Assembly (NCBI GenBank): GCA_018812925.1
Contig: JAHJCU010000003.1
Coordinates: 124,001-188,000, forward strand
Length of the DNA: 64,000 bases
From: Candidatus Omnitrophota bacterium
GTDB taxonomy: Bacteria; CAIJMQ01
Direction of reading: 5' to 3'
Positions 31,714 through 40,117 of the stretch are shown piece after piece. The notes under the pieces are model-generated. The model saw only the letters and a list, made by a program, of their open reading frames with translations, had not been told where the DNA came from and ran no database searches. The position numbers were made by a program, and so were the translations under genes. Every line of letters starts with the position of its first letter. Position 1 is the stretch's first letter.

Positions 31714-31983
31714 TATTTTCTAAATCAAATGGCATGCTACGAAATGATTCTCTCTCCTTTCTTCAAGCCGAGGCACTTCGGTTGTACATTTTTGTACAGT
31801 GATTGGGCATCTCGTATTGAAGATACATCCGTATTCAATATTTGATTGTTGAGGAAAAGTTCATATCTTTTTGAAGAGTTTTCAAAAGGTTTATTATTTT
31901 TATTATCAGTTTTCATTTTTTGCCGGTTAAATCATTTTGATAATTACAATATCTTTGTTTTGAGATTTTAATTTGTTAGCACC
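31714..31983. other. Intergenic region between convergent trxB and rimO
   Basis: 270 bases with no gene recognised. A palindrome TGTACA-TTTT-TGTACA lies near 31781-31799 and a longer imperfect inverted repeat (TATTGAA...TTCAATA) near 31815-31845. No clear intrinsic terminator with a T-tail was found for either gene. Confidence 0.4.
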
Positions 31984-33297
31984 TTATTCAATAATTTCCC
32001 CTTCAAGTTCATAAGCGCTGGTTTTTGTAATTTTAACTTTATAAAAATTGCCTATTTTTACCTTGCTTTTTACGTTTACAATGTTGTCTATATCCGGAGC
32101 ATCTGCTTCTCTTCTGCCTTGGCTAAATCTGGAATTTATTTTTTTGTCTATTAATACCATAACTTTCTTACCTTTTAATAACTTATTTTTTTTCTCAGCG
32201 ATATTTTTTTGTAGAGATAAAAGCTTTTCTCTTCTACTTTTGCTTACCTTTTCATGCACCCTCTTTTTAAAATTAAAACTTGGAGTATTTTCTTGGGGAG
32301 AGTAAGTAAATACTCCTACATGGTCGAATTGCATATCTTGTGTGAACGCTAAAAGTTCATTGAATTCTTTATTTGTTTCTTTTGGGAAGCCTACCAAAAA
32401 AGTTGTTCTTAAAGTTAAATCGGGAATTGTTTTTCTTAATTTATTAACTAAAGTCACTATGTCTTTTTTGTTCACTCTTCTTCCCATTGCCTTAAGTATT
32501 TTGTCGCTGCAATGTTGCAAGGGCATATCTAAATATTTGCAGATTTTTTTGTTGGTTGCTATGGTGTTTATTAATTCGTCGCTATAGTGCGCAGGATGAG
32601 TGTAAAGCAATCTTATCCATCGTATTTTTTTTATTTTGGAAAGTTCTTCTAAAAGTTCAGGCAGTTTGTTTGCGTTATATATATCTGTCCCGTATAAAGT
32701 TGTATCTTGCGCGACCAAATTTATTTCTTTGCATCCTGCCAAAGCCAATACTTTCGCTTCTTCTATAATGTCTTTCATTCTGCGCGACCGATATTTTCCT
32801 CGAAGTTGCGGAATAATGCAGTAACTGCAACGATTATTGCATCCATCTGCTATTTTTAGATAGGCGGAGTGGACCGGACCGGTAAAACATCTTTGTCGAA
32901 ATTTTATTTTATGTTTTTTATTTTCTCCCGTGCAGATTATTTTAGTTTTTCCTCTTATTAATTTTTTGCAAACGGTTGCTATTTTTTCGATATTAAAAGG
33001 GTCTATTATGGCGTCTATTTCAGGAATTCGCTTAAACAGTTCGTTTTTAAATAAAGATACCAAACAACCGCTTACACATATTTTTTTGTTGTTTTTGTTC
33101 TCAACTATATCAAGGATGGCGTCTATGGATTCTTCTTGCGCAGATTCTATAAAAGCGCAGGTGTTAATCAGAATTATGTCTGCTTTGCTTGATGAAGAAA
33201 CTATTTCAAATCCTTGTTTTAGTAAAATTCCCAGCATATATTCCGAGTCAACAAGGTTTTTGGGACATCCCAGTGACACCAATGCGATTTTATTCAT
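31984..33297 (-). CDS. rimO: RimO, ribosomal protein S12 methylthiotransferase
   Basis: The 437-residue protein starts with L-G-C-P-K-N-L-V-D-S-E, which distinguishes RimO from MiaB. The three Cys of the auxiliary cluster are at 11, 47 and 78, and the radical SAM cluster C-N-N-R-C-S-Y-C is at 153-160. A C-terminal TRAM-like region ends in Y-E-L-E-G-E-I-I-E. RimO adds a methylthio group to an Asp of ribosomal protein S12. It is transcribed divergently from purM. Confidence 0.96.
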   Translation of the reverse strand: MNKIALVSLGCPKNLVDSEYMLGILLKQGFEIVSSSSKADIILINTCAFIESAQEESIDAILDIVENKNNKKICVSGCLVSLFKNELFKRIPEIDAIIDPFNIEKIATVCKKLIRGKTKIICTGENKKHKIKFRQRCFTGPVHSAYLKIADGCNNRCSYCIIPQLRGKYRSRRMKDIIEEAKVLALAGCKEINLVAQDTTLYGTDIYNANKLPELLEELSKIKKIRWIRLLYTHPAHYSDELINTIATNKKICKYLDMPLQHCSDKILKAMGRRVNKKDIVTLVNKLRKTIPDLTLRTTFLVGFPKETNKEFNELLAFTQDMQFDHVGVFTYSPQENTPSFNFKKRVHEKVSKSRREKLLSLQKNIAEKKNKLLKGKKVMVLIDKKINSRFSQGRREADAPDIDNIVNVKSKVKIGNFYKVKITKTSAYELEGEIIE

Positions 33298-33447
33298 TTC
33301 TTAAATATTCTATCACTTTTACTTATGTACTGTTCTTATGTGACGTTTTAATAGTTATATATTTTACTTCCATGGCGAAACTCTGAAAAGAAAAAATGTT
33401 ATGGATGTGAAGTCGTGGAGATTTAACATTTTTCTGCCTACAATACT

Positions 33448-33476
33448 TTGACAATGTAGCTGTTTTCCAGTATATT
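33448..33476 (+). promoter_or_regulatory. Sigma-70-type promoter for purM
   Basis: TTGACA (33448-33453), a 17-bp spacer and TATATT (33471-33476), only 17 bases before the purM ATG. The leader would be about 10 bases long. Confidence 0.75.
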
Positions 33477-33493
33477 GAGCTGTCAAAAAAAAC

Positions 33494-34549
33494 ATGAAAA
33501 ACAAAAAATCCGCAACTTATAAACAAGCAGGGGTCAATGTTGATAGAGGAGAGGAATTTGTCGGTAGAATAAGCCGAATAGTCAAGAAGACATATAGGAA
33601 AGAGGTCATTTCCTCCTTATCCGGTTTTGGCTCGATTTTTTCTCTTAAAAAATATAAGAATCCTGTTTTAGTGTCTTCCGCCGACGGTGTTGGAACAAAA
33701 ATGATTTTGGCGGATTTATTAAAAAGATATGAAGAGGTGGGGATGGATGTTGTTGCAATGAATGTTGACGATGTCCTTGCTATGGGCGCAGAGCCACTGT
33801 TTTTTCTTGATTATTTGGGGTGTGGACAAATAGATGTCCAAGCTGCAGAAGCAATAATTCGCTCGGTGGCTAAAGGATGTAGGCAGGCAGGATGCGCTTT
33901 AATAGGCGGAGAAACTGCGGAAATGCCCCAGTTTTATTCTAAAGGACAGTATGAACTTGTCGGGTTTTCCGTAGGTGTATTGGAAAAAGGGAAAATTATA
34001 GATGGTTCAAATGTCAAAGCAGGAGATAAGATTTTAGGGTTTCCTTCATCAGGTCTTCATTCTAACGGCTTTTCTCTTGCCAGAAATGTTCTATTAAAAA
34101 ATGCTGTTACCAAACAGGAAAAAATAAGAATTCTCAACAAGAAAGATAAAAAATTAGGAAAAAGTTGGGCAGACGCGTTGCTTGAGCCTACTCGTATTTA
34201 TACCAAATCAATCCTACCTCTTATTAAGAGCGATATGAAATTATCGGGAATTGCTCATATTACCGGAGGCGGCTTAATGAGGAATATAAAACGGATTTTG
34301 CCCAATGGACGTCAAGCGCACATTTCTTGCGAAAAATGGGAAATTCCTCCTGTTTTCATGAGATTAAAAGAATTGGGTAAGATTACAAGAAAAGAAATGT
34401 TTAGCGTATTTAATATGGGAATAGGAATGGTTATAATAGTTCCTCCTAATGAAGAAAAACGCATTTTAAAATATTTTAGTAAGAAGAAAGAAACAGTTTT
34501 TTCAATAGGGAAAATCGTTAGAGGAGAAAAAAGGGTAGTTATAAATTAA
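33494..34549 (+). CDS. purM: PurM, phosphoribosylformylglycinamidine cyclo-ligase (AIR synthase)
   Basis: The 351-residue PurM has T-Y-K-Q-A-G-V-N-V near the start, S-S-A-D-G-V-G-T-K near residue 57, N-V-D-D-V-L-A-M-G-A-E-P and G-G-E-T-A-E-M-P. These are the ATP and substrate loops of the fifth purine step. It has its own promoter and is followed by a small basic ORF. No other purine gene is adjacent. Confidence 0.96.
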   Translation: MKNKKSATYKQAGVNVDRGEEFVGRISRIVKKTYRKEVISSLSGFGSIFSLKKYKNPVLVSSADGVGTKMILADLLKRYEEVGMDVVAMNVDDVLAMGAEPLFFLDYLGCGQIDVQAAEAIIRSVAKGCRQAGCALIGGETAEMPQFYSKGQYELVGFSVGVLEKGKIIDGSNVKAGDKILGFPSSGLHSNGFSLARNVLLKNAVTKQEKIRILNKKDKKLGKSWADALLEPTRIYTKSILPLIKSDMKLSGIAHITGGGLMRNIKRILPNGRQAHISCEKWEIPPVFMRLKELGKITRKEMFSVFNMGIGMVIIVPPNEEKRILKYFSKKKETVFSIGKIVRGEKRVVIN

Positions 34550-34574
34550 TTTCACTAAAAAGCATGGAGGAAAA

Positions 34575-34676
34575 ATGGCAAGAAGCAGTACTAAAATCAA
34601 GATAAAAAGACATCGTTGGGTATTAAAAGCAAAAAGGAAGAAAGATTTAATAAAAGCTGGGAAACCTAAAAAATGA
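34575..34676 (+). CDS. 33-residue very basic protein, candidate ribosome-associated
   Basis: ATG at 34575 with GGAGG five bases upstream, TGA at 34674-34676. Eleven Lys and four Arg out of 33 residues (M-A-R-S-S-T-K-I-K-I-K-R-H-R-W; ending A-G-K-P-K-K). Composition and size are like tiny ribosomal proteins, but no specific family is recognised. It starts 25 bases after purM and is probably in the same transcript. Confidence 0.55.
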   Translation: MARSSTKIKIKRHRWVLKAKRKKDLIKAGKPKK

Positions 34677-34889
34677 AGAAGTCCAGTTCTAAAAATGAGA
34701 ATTCTTTTTGAATTGACATCTGTAAGAATGTGCAGTTTTGATTTCATTAGTATAGAACAAGTAAAATCAGTATCAAGTAGTAAAAAATCTTTTTATTGTT
34801 GGTCATGAGTGTTCCGATATTCTAGAAGAAATAACGGGAAGAGTTGCTAATATATCTATTTATTTCTCCTTATACTTCTGATAGAAACA
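34677..34889. other. Spacer before the LPS-core-like operon
   Basis: 213 bases. A start-less open stretch near 34776-34880 (reading V-G-H-E-C-S-D-I-L-E-E) matches nothing recognised. No promoter with good boxes was found. Confidence 0.35.
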
Positions 34890-36146
34890 ATGAAAATAGA
34901 AAAAAAAGAAAAATTTTTATCTATCCTGAATCAAATAGTAGGTATCTTTCTCGTAATTGTTATTTTTACTTTCCCTTTCCCAAAATATAAACAGACCATT
35001 GAGACAATTTGTTTTTTTATTATCATTCTTGCTTTTATTGCAAAGTGGGCATTATCCAAGATTAAAGATATAGATAAGTATGGGAATAAAACTCAACGTG
35101 TTTCTTTAAACGGAATAACAGGAACACGGATAGATTTGCCTATCTTAATCTTTACAATTTTTATTATAATTTCAATCTTTTGTTCAGTTGATTATCGTCA
35201 TAGTTTACACGCGTTTAAAGGGTATTGGCTTATACCCATTCTTCTTTTCTATATTATCGTAAACTTTGCAGTCAATAAGAAAATTATTACCTATGTAATA
35301 TGGGCAGTTATTCTTAGTTCTTTAGCTCCCATTATTTTGGGATTATTCGAATATTTTACTGGAGTAATTCGTATAAAAAGTTTATTTGGTGCGCCTACGG
35401 AATTCGGTCAATATTTAGATTATATTCTCCCTTTGATGTTTGCTATGGTGTTATGGAGTGAAGCAAAAATTTCTAAAATTTTATTGAGTTTTATTTTTGT
35501 CGGAGCTTTGTTCTGTTTAGTTTTTACATATACCAGAGCAAGTTGGATCAGCGTATTAATTGCGATGTTCCTTTTGTGTTTTATAAAAAATAAAAAAGTT
35601 ATTTTAATTCCTATTGTTCTGGTTTTTTTATTACTGATATTTTCCTCTCATGGGGTAAAAGATAGGGTCATTAGCATGACTGATAAAGAACATTATTTGA
35701 ATAGAATGTATTTGTTTGAAAGTGCAATAGAACAAATCAAGAAAAAACCTCTTACGGGCTATGGTTGGGGATATAAAAACTTCTATAAATTATATCCTTC
35801 TTTTGTTTCTCCTGAATTAAAAAGCATAGGTTGGACACAAATGTACCACGCCCATAATTACCCACTTCAGATAGCGTTTGAAACAGGAATTTTGGGTTTG
35901 ATGGTTTTCCTTTGGATGTGGATTACTACAATAATTCTGACCTGGAAAAGTTTTATAAGATTAAAAGAACCTTTTTTGAAAAGCATTGCTATAGGAATAT
36001 TTGCTGCTTTTATAGCATGTTCTATTCATTGGCTTGTGGAAATACCGGATGCTAAACAATTAATAATGATGTTATGGACTTTGATTGCAGTAGCTATGGC
36101 TATAGTTAATATTACAGAAGAAAAATGGGAAAAGAAGAACCTCTAA
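34890..36146 (+). CDS. O-antigen ligase/polymerase-like membrane protein
   Basis: The 418-residue polytopic protein has about twelve helices and the Wzy_C/WaaL features T-Y-T-R-A-S-W-I-S-V near residue 213 and, in the large periplasmic loop, M-Y-H-A-H-N-Y-P-L-Q-I-A-F-E-T-G-I-L-G. It would attach O-antigen to the lipid A-core or polymerise repeats. It is the first gene of a ten-gene plus-strand operon and overlaps the next gene by 22 bases. Confidence 0.85.
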   Translation: MKIEKKEKFLSILNQIVGIFLVIVIFTFPFPKYKQTIETICFFIIILAFIAKWALSKIKDIDKYGNKTQRVSLNGITGTRIDLPILIFTIFIIISIFCSVDYRHSLHAFKGYWLIPILLFYIIVNFAVNKKIITYVIWAVILSSLAPIILGLFEYFTGVIRIKSLFGAPTEFGQYLDYILPLMFAMVLWSEAKISKILLSFIFVGALFCLVFTYTRASWISVLIAMFLLCFIKNKKVILIPIVLVFLLLIFSSHGVKDRVISMTDKEHYLNRMYLFESAIEQIKKKPLTGYGWGYKNFYKLYPSFVSPELKSIGWTQMYHAHNYPLQIAFETGILGLMVFLWMWITTIILTWKSFIRLKEPFLKSIAIGIFAAFIACSIHWLVEIPDAKQLIMMLWTLIAVAMAIVNITEEKWEKKNL

Positions 36147-36991
36147 TTAGTGTAATTGTCCCCACATATAATCGAGCGCACTTTTTAAAAGAAGCAATAG
36201 AGAGTGTTTTGGCTCAAACATACAAAAATTTAGAAATAATCATAGTAGATGACGGTTCTACCGATAATACATCTAAGTTAGTTGAGAAATTCACTGATAA
36301 ACGGATTATTTATCTACATCAAGATAATAAAGGTGTATCCGTTGCGAGAAATAGAGGAATTCAAAGAGCAAAAGGTGAATATATTTCTTTTCTTGATTCC
36401 GATGATATATGGTTGCCGCAGAAGCTTCAAAAACAACTGGAAGTTTTTAAAACAAGTCGATTCAACCCCGGAGTAGTTTATACAGGTATTCAATATATGG
36501 ACCATAATGGCAATCCCAAAAAACAAAAGAAATTATCAAAATACAGGGGGAATATTTTTAATAAATTATTGAGAAAAAATATAGCAGGAATTGGTTCCAC
36601 CATGTTGGTTAAGAGAGAATGTTTTGATAAATGTGGGTTATTTGATGAAAATTTACCGTCCAGAGAAGACCTGGATATACTTATCAGGATATCTCAATAT
36701 TTTGCCGTAGATTATGTGCCTGAGTTTTTAACTTTAGAAAGGATTCATAGACAGCGTATAACTGCCGATATCGATAAAAAAATAAAAGGCAGGGAACTTT
36801 TATTTAAAAAGATATATCCCCATCTCAAAAAACATAGGATTTTATTAGCCAAATACTTATATGAAACGGGGGAATTGTATTTAAAGAATGCAAACATGAA
36901 ACAAGGGAGAGCATATATTATTAATTCTCTGAAAACCTTTCCCCTGATGCGTTCAATTGTAAAGATTATTAGATTAAAAACAAAAAAATAA
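36125..36991 (+). CDS. Family 2 glycosyltransferase
   Basis: A 288-residue GT-A enzyme with V-P-T-Y-N-R-A near the start, V-D-D-G-S-T-D-N and the D-S-D-D-I-W metal-binding DxD near residue 98, followed by G-S-T-M-L-V-K. It is strongly similar along its whole length to the gene at 41162, so the two arose by duplication. It presumably adds a sugar to the core oligosaccharide on the cytoplasmic side. The donor is unknown. Confidence 0.88.
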   Translation: MGKEEPLISVIVPTYNRAHFLKEAIESVLAQTYKNLEIIIVDDGSTDNTSKLVEKFTDKRIIYLHQDNKGVSVARNRGIQRAKGEYISFLDSDDIWLPQKLQKQLEVFKTSRFNPGVVYTGIQYMDHNGNPKKQKKLSKYRGNIFNKLLRKNIAGIGSTMLVKRECFDKCGLFDENLPSREDLDILIRISQYFAVDYVPEFLTLERIHRQRITADIDKKIKGRELLFKKIYPHLKKHRILLAKYLYETGELYLKNANMKQGRAYIINSLKTFPLMRSIVKIIRLKTKK

Positions 36992-36994
36992 ATT

Positions 36995-38188
36995 ATGAGA
37001 ATTATTTATCCGCATCCCATGGAATTTCCCAATAAAAAGGCTCATTCTATTCAGATAATCAATACTTGTTGGGCATTGGCAGGAAGGGGAGTGGAAGTCA
37101 TTCTTATTGTTGCAAAACTAGGCAAGAAAACTGTTAGAGAATGTTTGGACTTTTATGGGCTCCCGGAACATCCTAATCTTAAGATAAAAGGCTCAACCAA
37201 TAAAATTGGGAGGAAAAAATTCAATTTATTTGTAATTCGGGAAGTCTGGAAACACAGAAAAGATAAGAATATCGTTCTTTTTTTTAGAGATACAAAATTG
37301 GCAAAATTGTTTATTATGTTGAAATGGTTTTTAAAGGTTCCCTGTATACTTGAAGCCGATGCCCCGACTTCCGGTTATAAAAGTCTTTTGGATAAATTAA
37401 ACCGTGAAGGGGAACAATTCAGCCCGATAGAAAAATTTAAATACCTATTTCGAATTTGGAGACACAAAAATTTAGAGAAATTTATTTATGCAAATGCCGA
37501 TGGGATAATATGTCAAACTGAAGGCATAAAGAAAGCAATATGCGAGGATTTTTCTATTTGTAGTTTTATTGATGTCTTTCCCTGTGCTGCAAAATTGATG
37601 GACAGACAATTTGAAGAAGACGCAAATAATATCCTATACTTGGGACATTTATATCCTCAAAAAGGCGTTGATATTCTTATTGAAGCATTGAAATATCTCC
37701 CGGAGGGGAAACTGTTAATTGTTGGAGGAAATAAAAAGGAAGACATTTCTCGTATAAAAAACTTAAGTTCCCATATTGGTGTAGATAAACAAGTCATATT
37801 TGCAGGATGTGTTCCTCACTCTGATATAGGGAAATATTTTAATGGAGCGGGTGTATCGGTTATTCCTATTATGAATACTATGGGGCAAAGATTATTTACC
37901 TCTCCCATGAAACTATTTGAATATATGGCTGCCAAAATTCCCATTGTGGCAAGTGATTTTCCTTCTATGAGGGAAATACTTGAAAACGGGAAAACAGCAA
38001 TTTTGATAGAATCAGAAAATCCCAAAGCATTGGCAGAAGGTATAGAGAAAATTTTGACTGATAGAGACCTTGCACGAAAAATTTGCGAACAAGCATATGA
38101 GAAAGTAAAAAATTTTACTTGGGAAAAAAGAGCAGAAAAGATTACAATATTCTTAAGAAACGTATTAAAGACGGATAAAACGCAATGA
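36995..38188 (+). CDS. Family 4 (GT-B) glycosyltransferase
   Basis: The 397-residue protein starts M-R-I-I-Y-P-H-P-M-E-F-P-N-K-K-A-H-S. In the C-terminal half it has Y-L-G-H-L-Y-P-Q-K-G-V-D near 218, and M-K-L-F-E-Y-M-A-A-K-I-P-I-V-A-S-D near 306, the GT4 nucleotide-sugar region. It overlaps the next gene by four bases. It is one of three GT4 enzymes of this operon and its acceptor is unknown. Confidence 0.88.
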   Translation: MRIIYPHPMEFPNKKAHSIQIINTCWALAGRGVEVILIVAKLGKKTVRECLDFYGLPEHPNLKIKGSTNKIGRKKFNLFVIREVWKHRKDKNIVLFFRDTKLAKLFIMLKWFLKVPCILEADAPTSGYKSLLDKLNREGEQFSPIEKFKYLFRIWRHKNLEKFIYANADGIICQTEGIKKAICEDFSICSFIDVFPCAAKLMDRQFEEDANNILYLGHLYPQKGVDILIEALKYLPEGKLLIVGGNKKEDISRIKNLSSHIGVDKQVIFAGCVPHSDIGKYFNGAGVSVIPIMNTMGQRLFTSPMKLFEYMAAKIPIVASDFPSMREILENGKTAILIESENPKALAEGIEKILTDRDLARKICEQAYEKVKNFTWEKRAEKITIFLRNVLKTDKTQ

Positions 38189-38985
38189 AGCAGAAAATTT
38201 CCGCAATAGTTCCAACTTATAACGAAGAAGACAATATCCAAGATTGTCTAAAGAATCTGGATTGGGTAGATGAACTTATAGTGGTTGATTCATTTAGTAC
38301 TGATAATACCGTGTCTATTGCACAAAAATATGCCGATAAAATTATTCAACACAAATATGATTATTCTGCCCGTCAAAAAAACTGGATAATTCCTCAAGCA
38401 TCTCATAACTGGGTAATTCTTATAGACGCAGATGAGCGTGTAAATCCACAGTTGCGTAATGAAATTTTGCAATTGCTTGAAAAAGGACCTGACAAAAAAG
38501 CCTACTGGATATATCGGACAAATATTTTCATGGGAAAGGAAATCAGACATTGCGGTTGGGAAAAAGACAGGGTAATCCGTCTTTTTACTAAAGAACATCG
38601 GTATGAAGATGTCCGAGTGCATGCTGAAATACAGGCAGGAAAAGAACATATGGCAATGCTTTCAGCAAAACTTGTCCATTATTCTTACAAAAATTTAGAT
38701 GATTACTTGATCAAATTGCGAAGGTATTCAAAATGGGGAGCTGAAAAAAGTTTTACTGCCGGTAAAAGAGCAAATTTTTTTATTATTTGTGCGGCTCCGT
38801 TGGGAATGTTTTTAAAACGATATATCGGTAAATTAGGGTTTCTGGACGGAATCCACGGGCTTGTCTTAAGTTTATTTGCTTCATTCAGTGTACTGATAAA
38901 ATATATCCGATTATGGGAGTTGCAAACGATAGAAAACAGAAAACAGAAGACAGTCAACAGAAAAAATCGGATTTCTGACTTCTAA
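38185..38985 (+). CDS. Family 2 glycosyltransferase, WaaE/KdtX-like
   Basis: A 266-residue GT2 with V-P-T-Y-N-E-E-D-N near residue 9, V-V-D-S-F-S-T-D-N-T, Y-S-A-R-Q-K-N-W and D-A-D-E-R-V-N-P. This set marks the WaaE/KdtX type that glucosylates the LPS inner core. The last 20 residues (E-N-R-K-Q-K-T-V-N-R-K) are encoded by a 7-nt array (38931-38965) and are not family sequence. Confidence 0.85.
   Translation: MKQKISAIVPTYNEEDNIQDCLKNLDWVDELIVVDSFSTDNTVSIAQKYADKIIQHKYDYSARQKNWIIPQASHNWVILIDADERVNPQLRNEILQLLEKGPDKKAYWIYRTNIFMGKEIRHCGWEKDRVIRLFTKEHRYEDVRVHAEIQAGKEHMAMLSAKLVHYSYKNLDDYLIKLRRYSKWGAEKSFTAGKRANFFIICAAPLGMFLKRYIGKLGFLDGIHGLVLSLFASFSVLIKYIRLWELQTIENRKQKTVNRKNRISDF
38931..38965. repeat. 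7-nt array forming the 3' end of a glycosyltransferase gene
   Basis: Units AGAAAAC, AGAAAAC, AGAAGAC, AGTCAAC, AGAAAAA. The array is in frame and supplies the basic C-terminal tail. Confidence 0.8.
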
Positions 38986-38995
38986 TATATTTACG

Positions 38996-40117
38996 ATGGA
39001 ATTAAAACTCAAAAAAGATCGAATTGTTTTTTTGGAAGATTCTTGTGCTTGGGGTGGAGTGCAAAAATGGATTCTTTCACTTGCAGAAGGGCTTAGAGAT
39101 TATGGATGGGATATTACTATTGCTACTCCCCCAAAAGGAGAACTTGCACATAGGGCCACAAAATCTTGCCTTGATGTTTTCCCCGTAAAATTAAACGGAA
39201 CTTGTAGCGTCTTTAATCTTTTTGCTTTGATGCGCTTTATTAAATATCTTAAAAAAAACAATGTGAAAACACTTTTTTTAAACGGTTCTAAAGAATTTAA
39301 ATTTGGCGGTTTATCGGCTTATTTTGCAAAAACAAAAAAGGTTATTTATCGACGCGGAGCGGCTCTTCCTATAGCAAATAGATGGGATAATCGGTTTTTT
39401 GTAAACAAGGTTGTATCTTTTCTCGTTACTAATTCCCAATCAAGTAAGAATCGTATTTTGAAAAACGGAAAGAATTGGTTAAATCAAGATAAAATACGGG
39501 TTATTTATAACGGAGTTGACTTAAGTATTTTTAATCTCAAAGGGGAAATCGCACCAATTAGCAAAGAATTTAATATCCCAAATGATTACATAAAAGTAGT
39601 TTGTATCGGAAGATTGACAGAACAGAAGGGTTATCCTTTTATTATAGAAGCTATATCACGTGTATCTAAATCTTTCAATAAAATCCATGTTATTGTTGTC
39701 GGAGACGGGCACTTAAGAAGCAAACTTCAACATATGGTAGAAGACAGGGGTTTAAGTAATATGATTTCTTTCGCAGGATTTCGCGGTGACATTGCTTCTA
39801 TATTACGGGCTTGTGATTTTATGTTGCATACTCCTCTTTGGGAAGGTGCTCCGAATGTTATTTTGGAAGCAATGGCTTGCGGTAAACCTGTAGTAAGTTG
39901 GGATGTGGATGGGATAGGGGAGTTGATGGAAAATAACCTTACGGGATATTTCTCAAAAGAAAAAGATATAGAAAAACTTACGGCAAATATTCAGAAAATG
40001 ATTAGCGATATTTCTTCTTCAAAAATAAAGCAAATGGGAGAATACGCTCGTAAAAGGGCTGAAGAGCATTTTTCATTAAAAAAAATGATAAAAGAATATA
40101 TTGAGATTTTAAAATGA
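38996..40117 (+). CDS. Family 4 (GT-B) glycosyltransferase
   Basis: A 373-residue GT4 with W-G-G-V-Q-K-W near residue 18 in the acceptor half and, in the donor half, C-I-G-R-L-T-E-Q-K-G-Y near 204 and W-E-G-A-P-N-V-I-L-E-A-M-A-C-G-K-P-V near 281. It ends in an ATGA overlap with the kinase-like gene, so that product may act on the sugar added here. Confidence 0.9.
   Translation: MELKLKKDRIVFLEDSCAWGGVQKWILSLAEGLRDYGWDITIATPPKGELAHRATKSCLDVFPVKLNGTCSVFNLFALMRFIKYLKKNNVKTLFLNGSKEFKFGGLSAYFAKTKKVIYRRGAALPIANRWDNRFFVNKVVSFLVTNSQSSKNRILKNGKNWLNQDKIRVIYNGVDLSIFNLKGEIAPISKEFNIPNDYIKVVCIGRLTEQKGYPFIIEAISRVSKSFNKIHVIVVGDGHLRSKLQHMVEDRGLSNMISFAGFRGDIASILRACDFMLHTPLWEGAPNVILEAMACGKPVVSWDVDGIGELMENNLTGYFSKEKDIEKLTANIQKMISDISSSKIKQMGEYARKRAEEHFSLKKMIKEYIEILK

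Noticed and set aside
34776-34880. Open stretch reading V-G-H-E-C-S-D-I-L-E-E
   Set aside because: No start codon, no SD and no recognised match; could be chance in AT-rich sequence.
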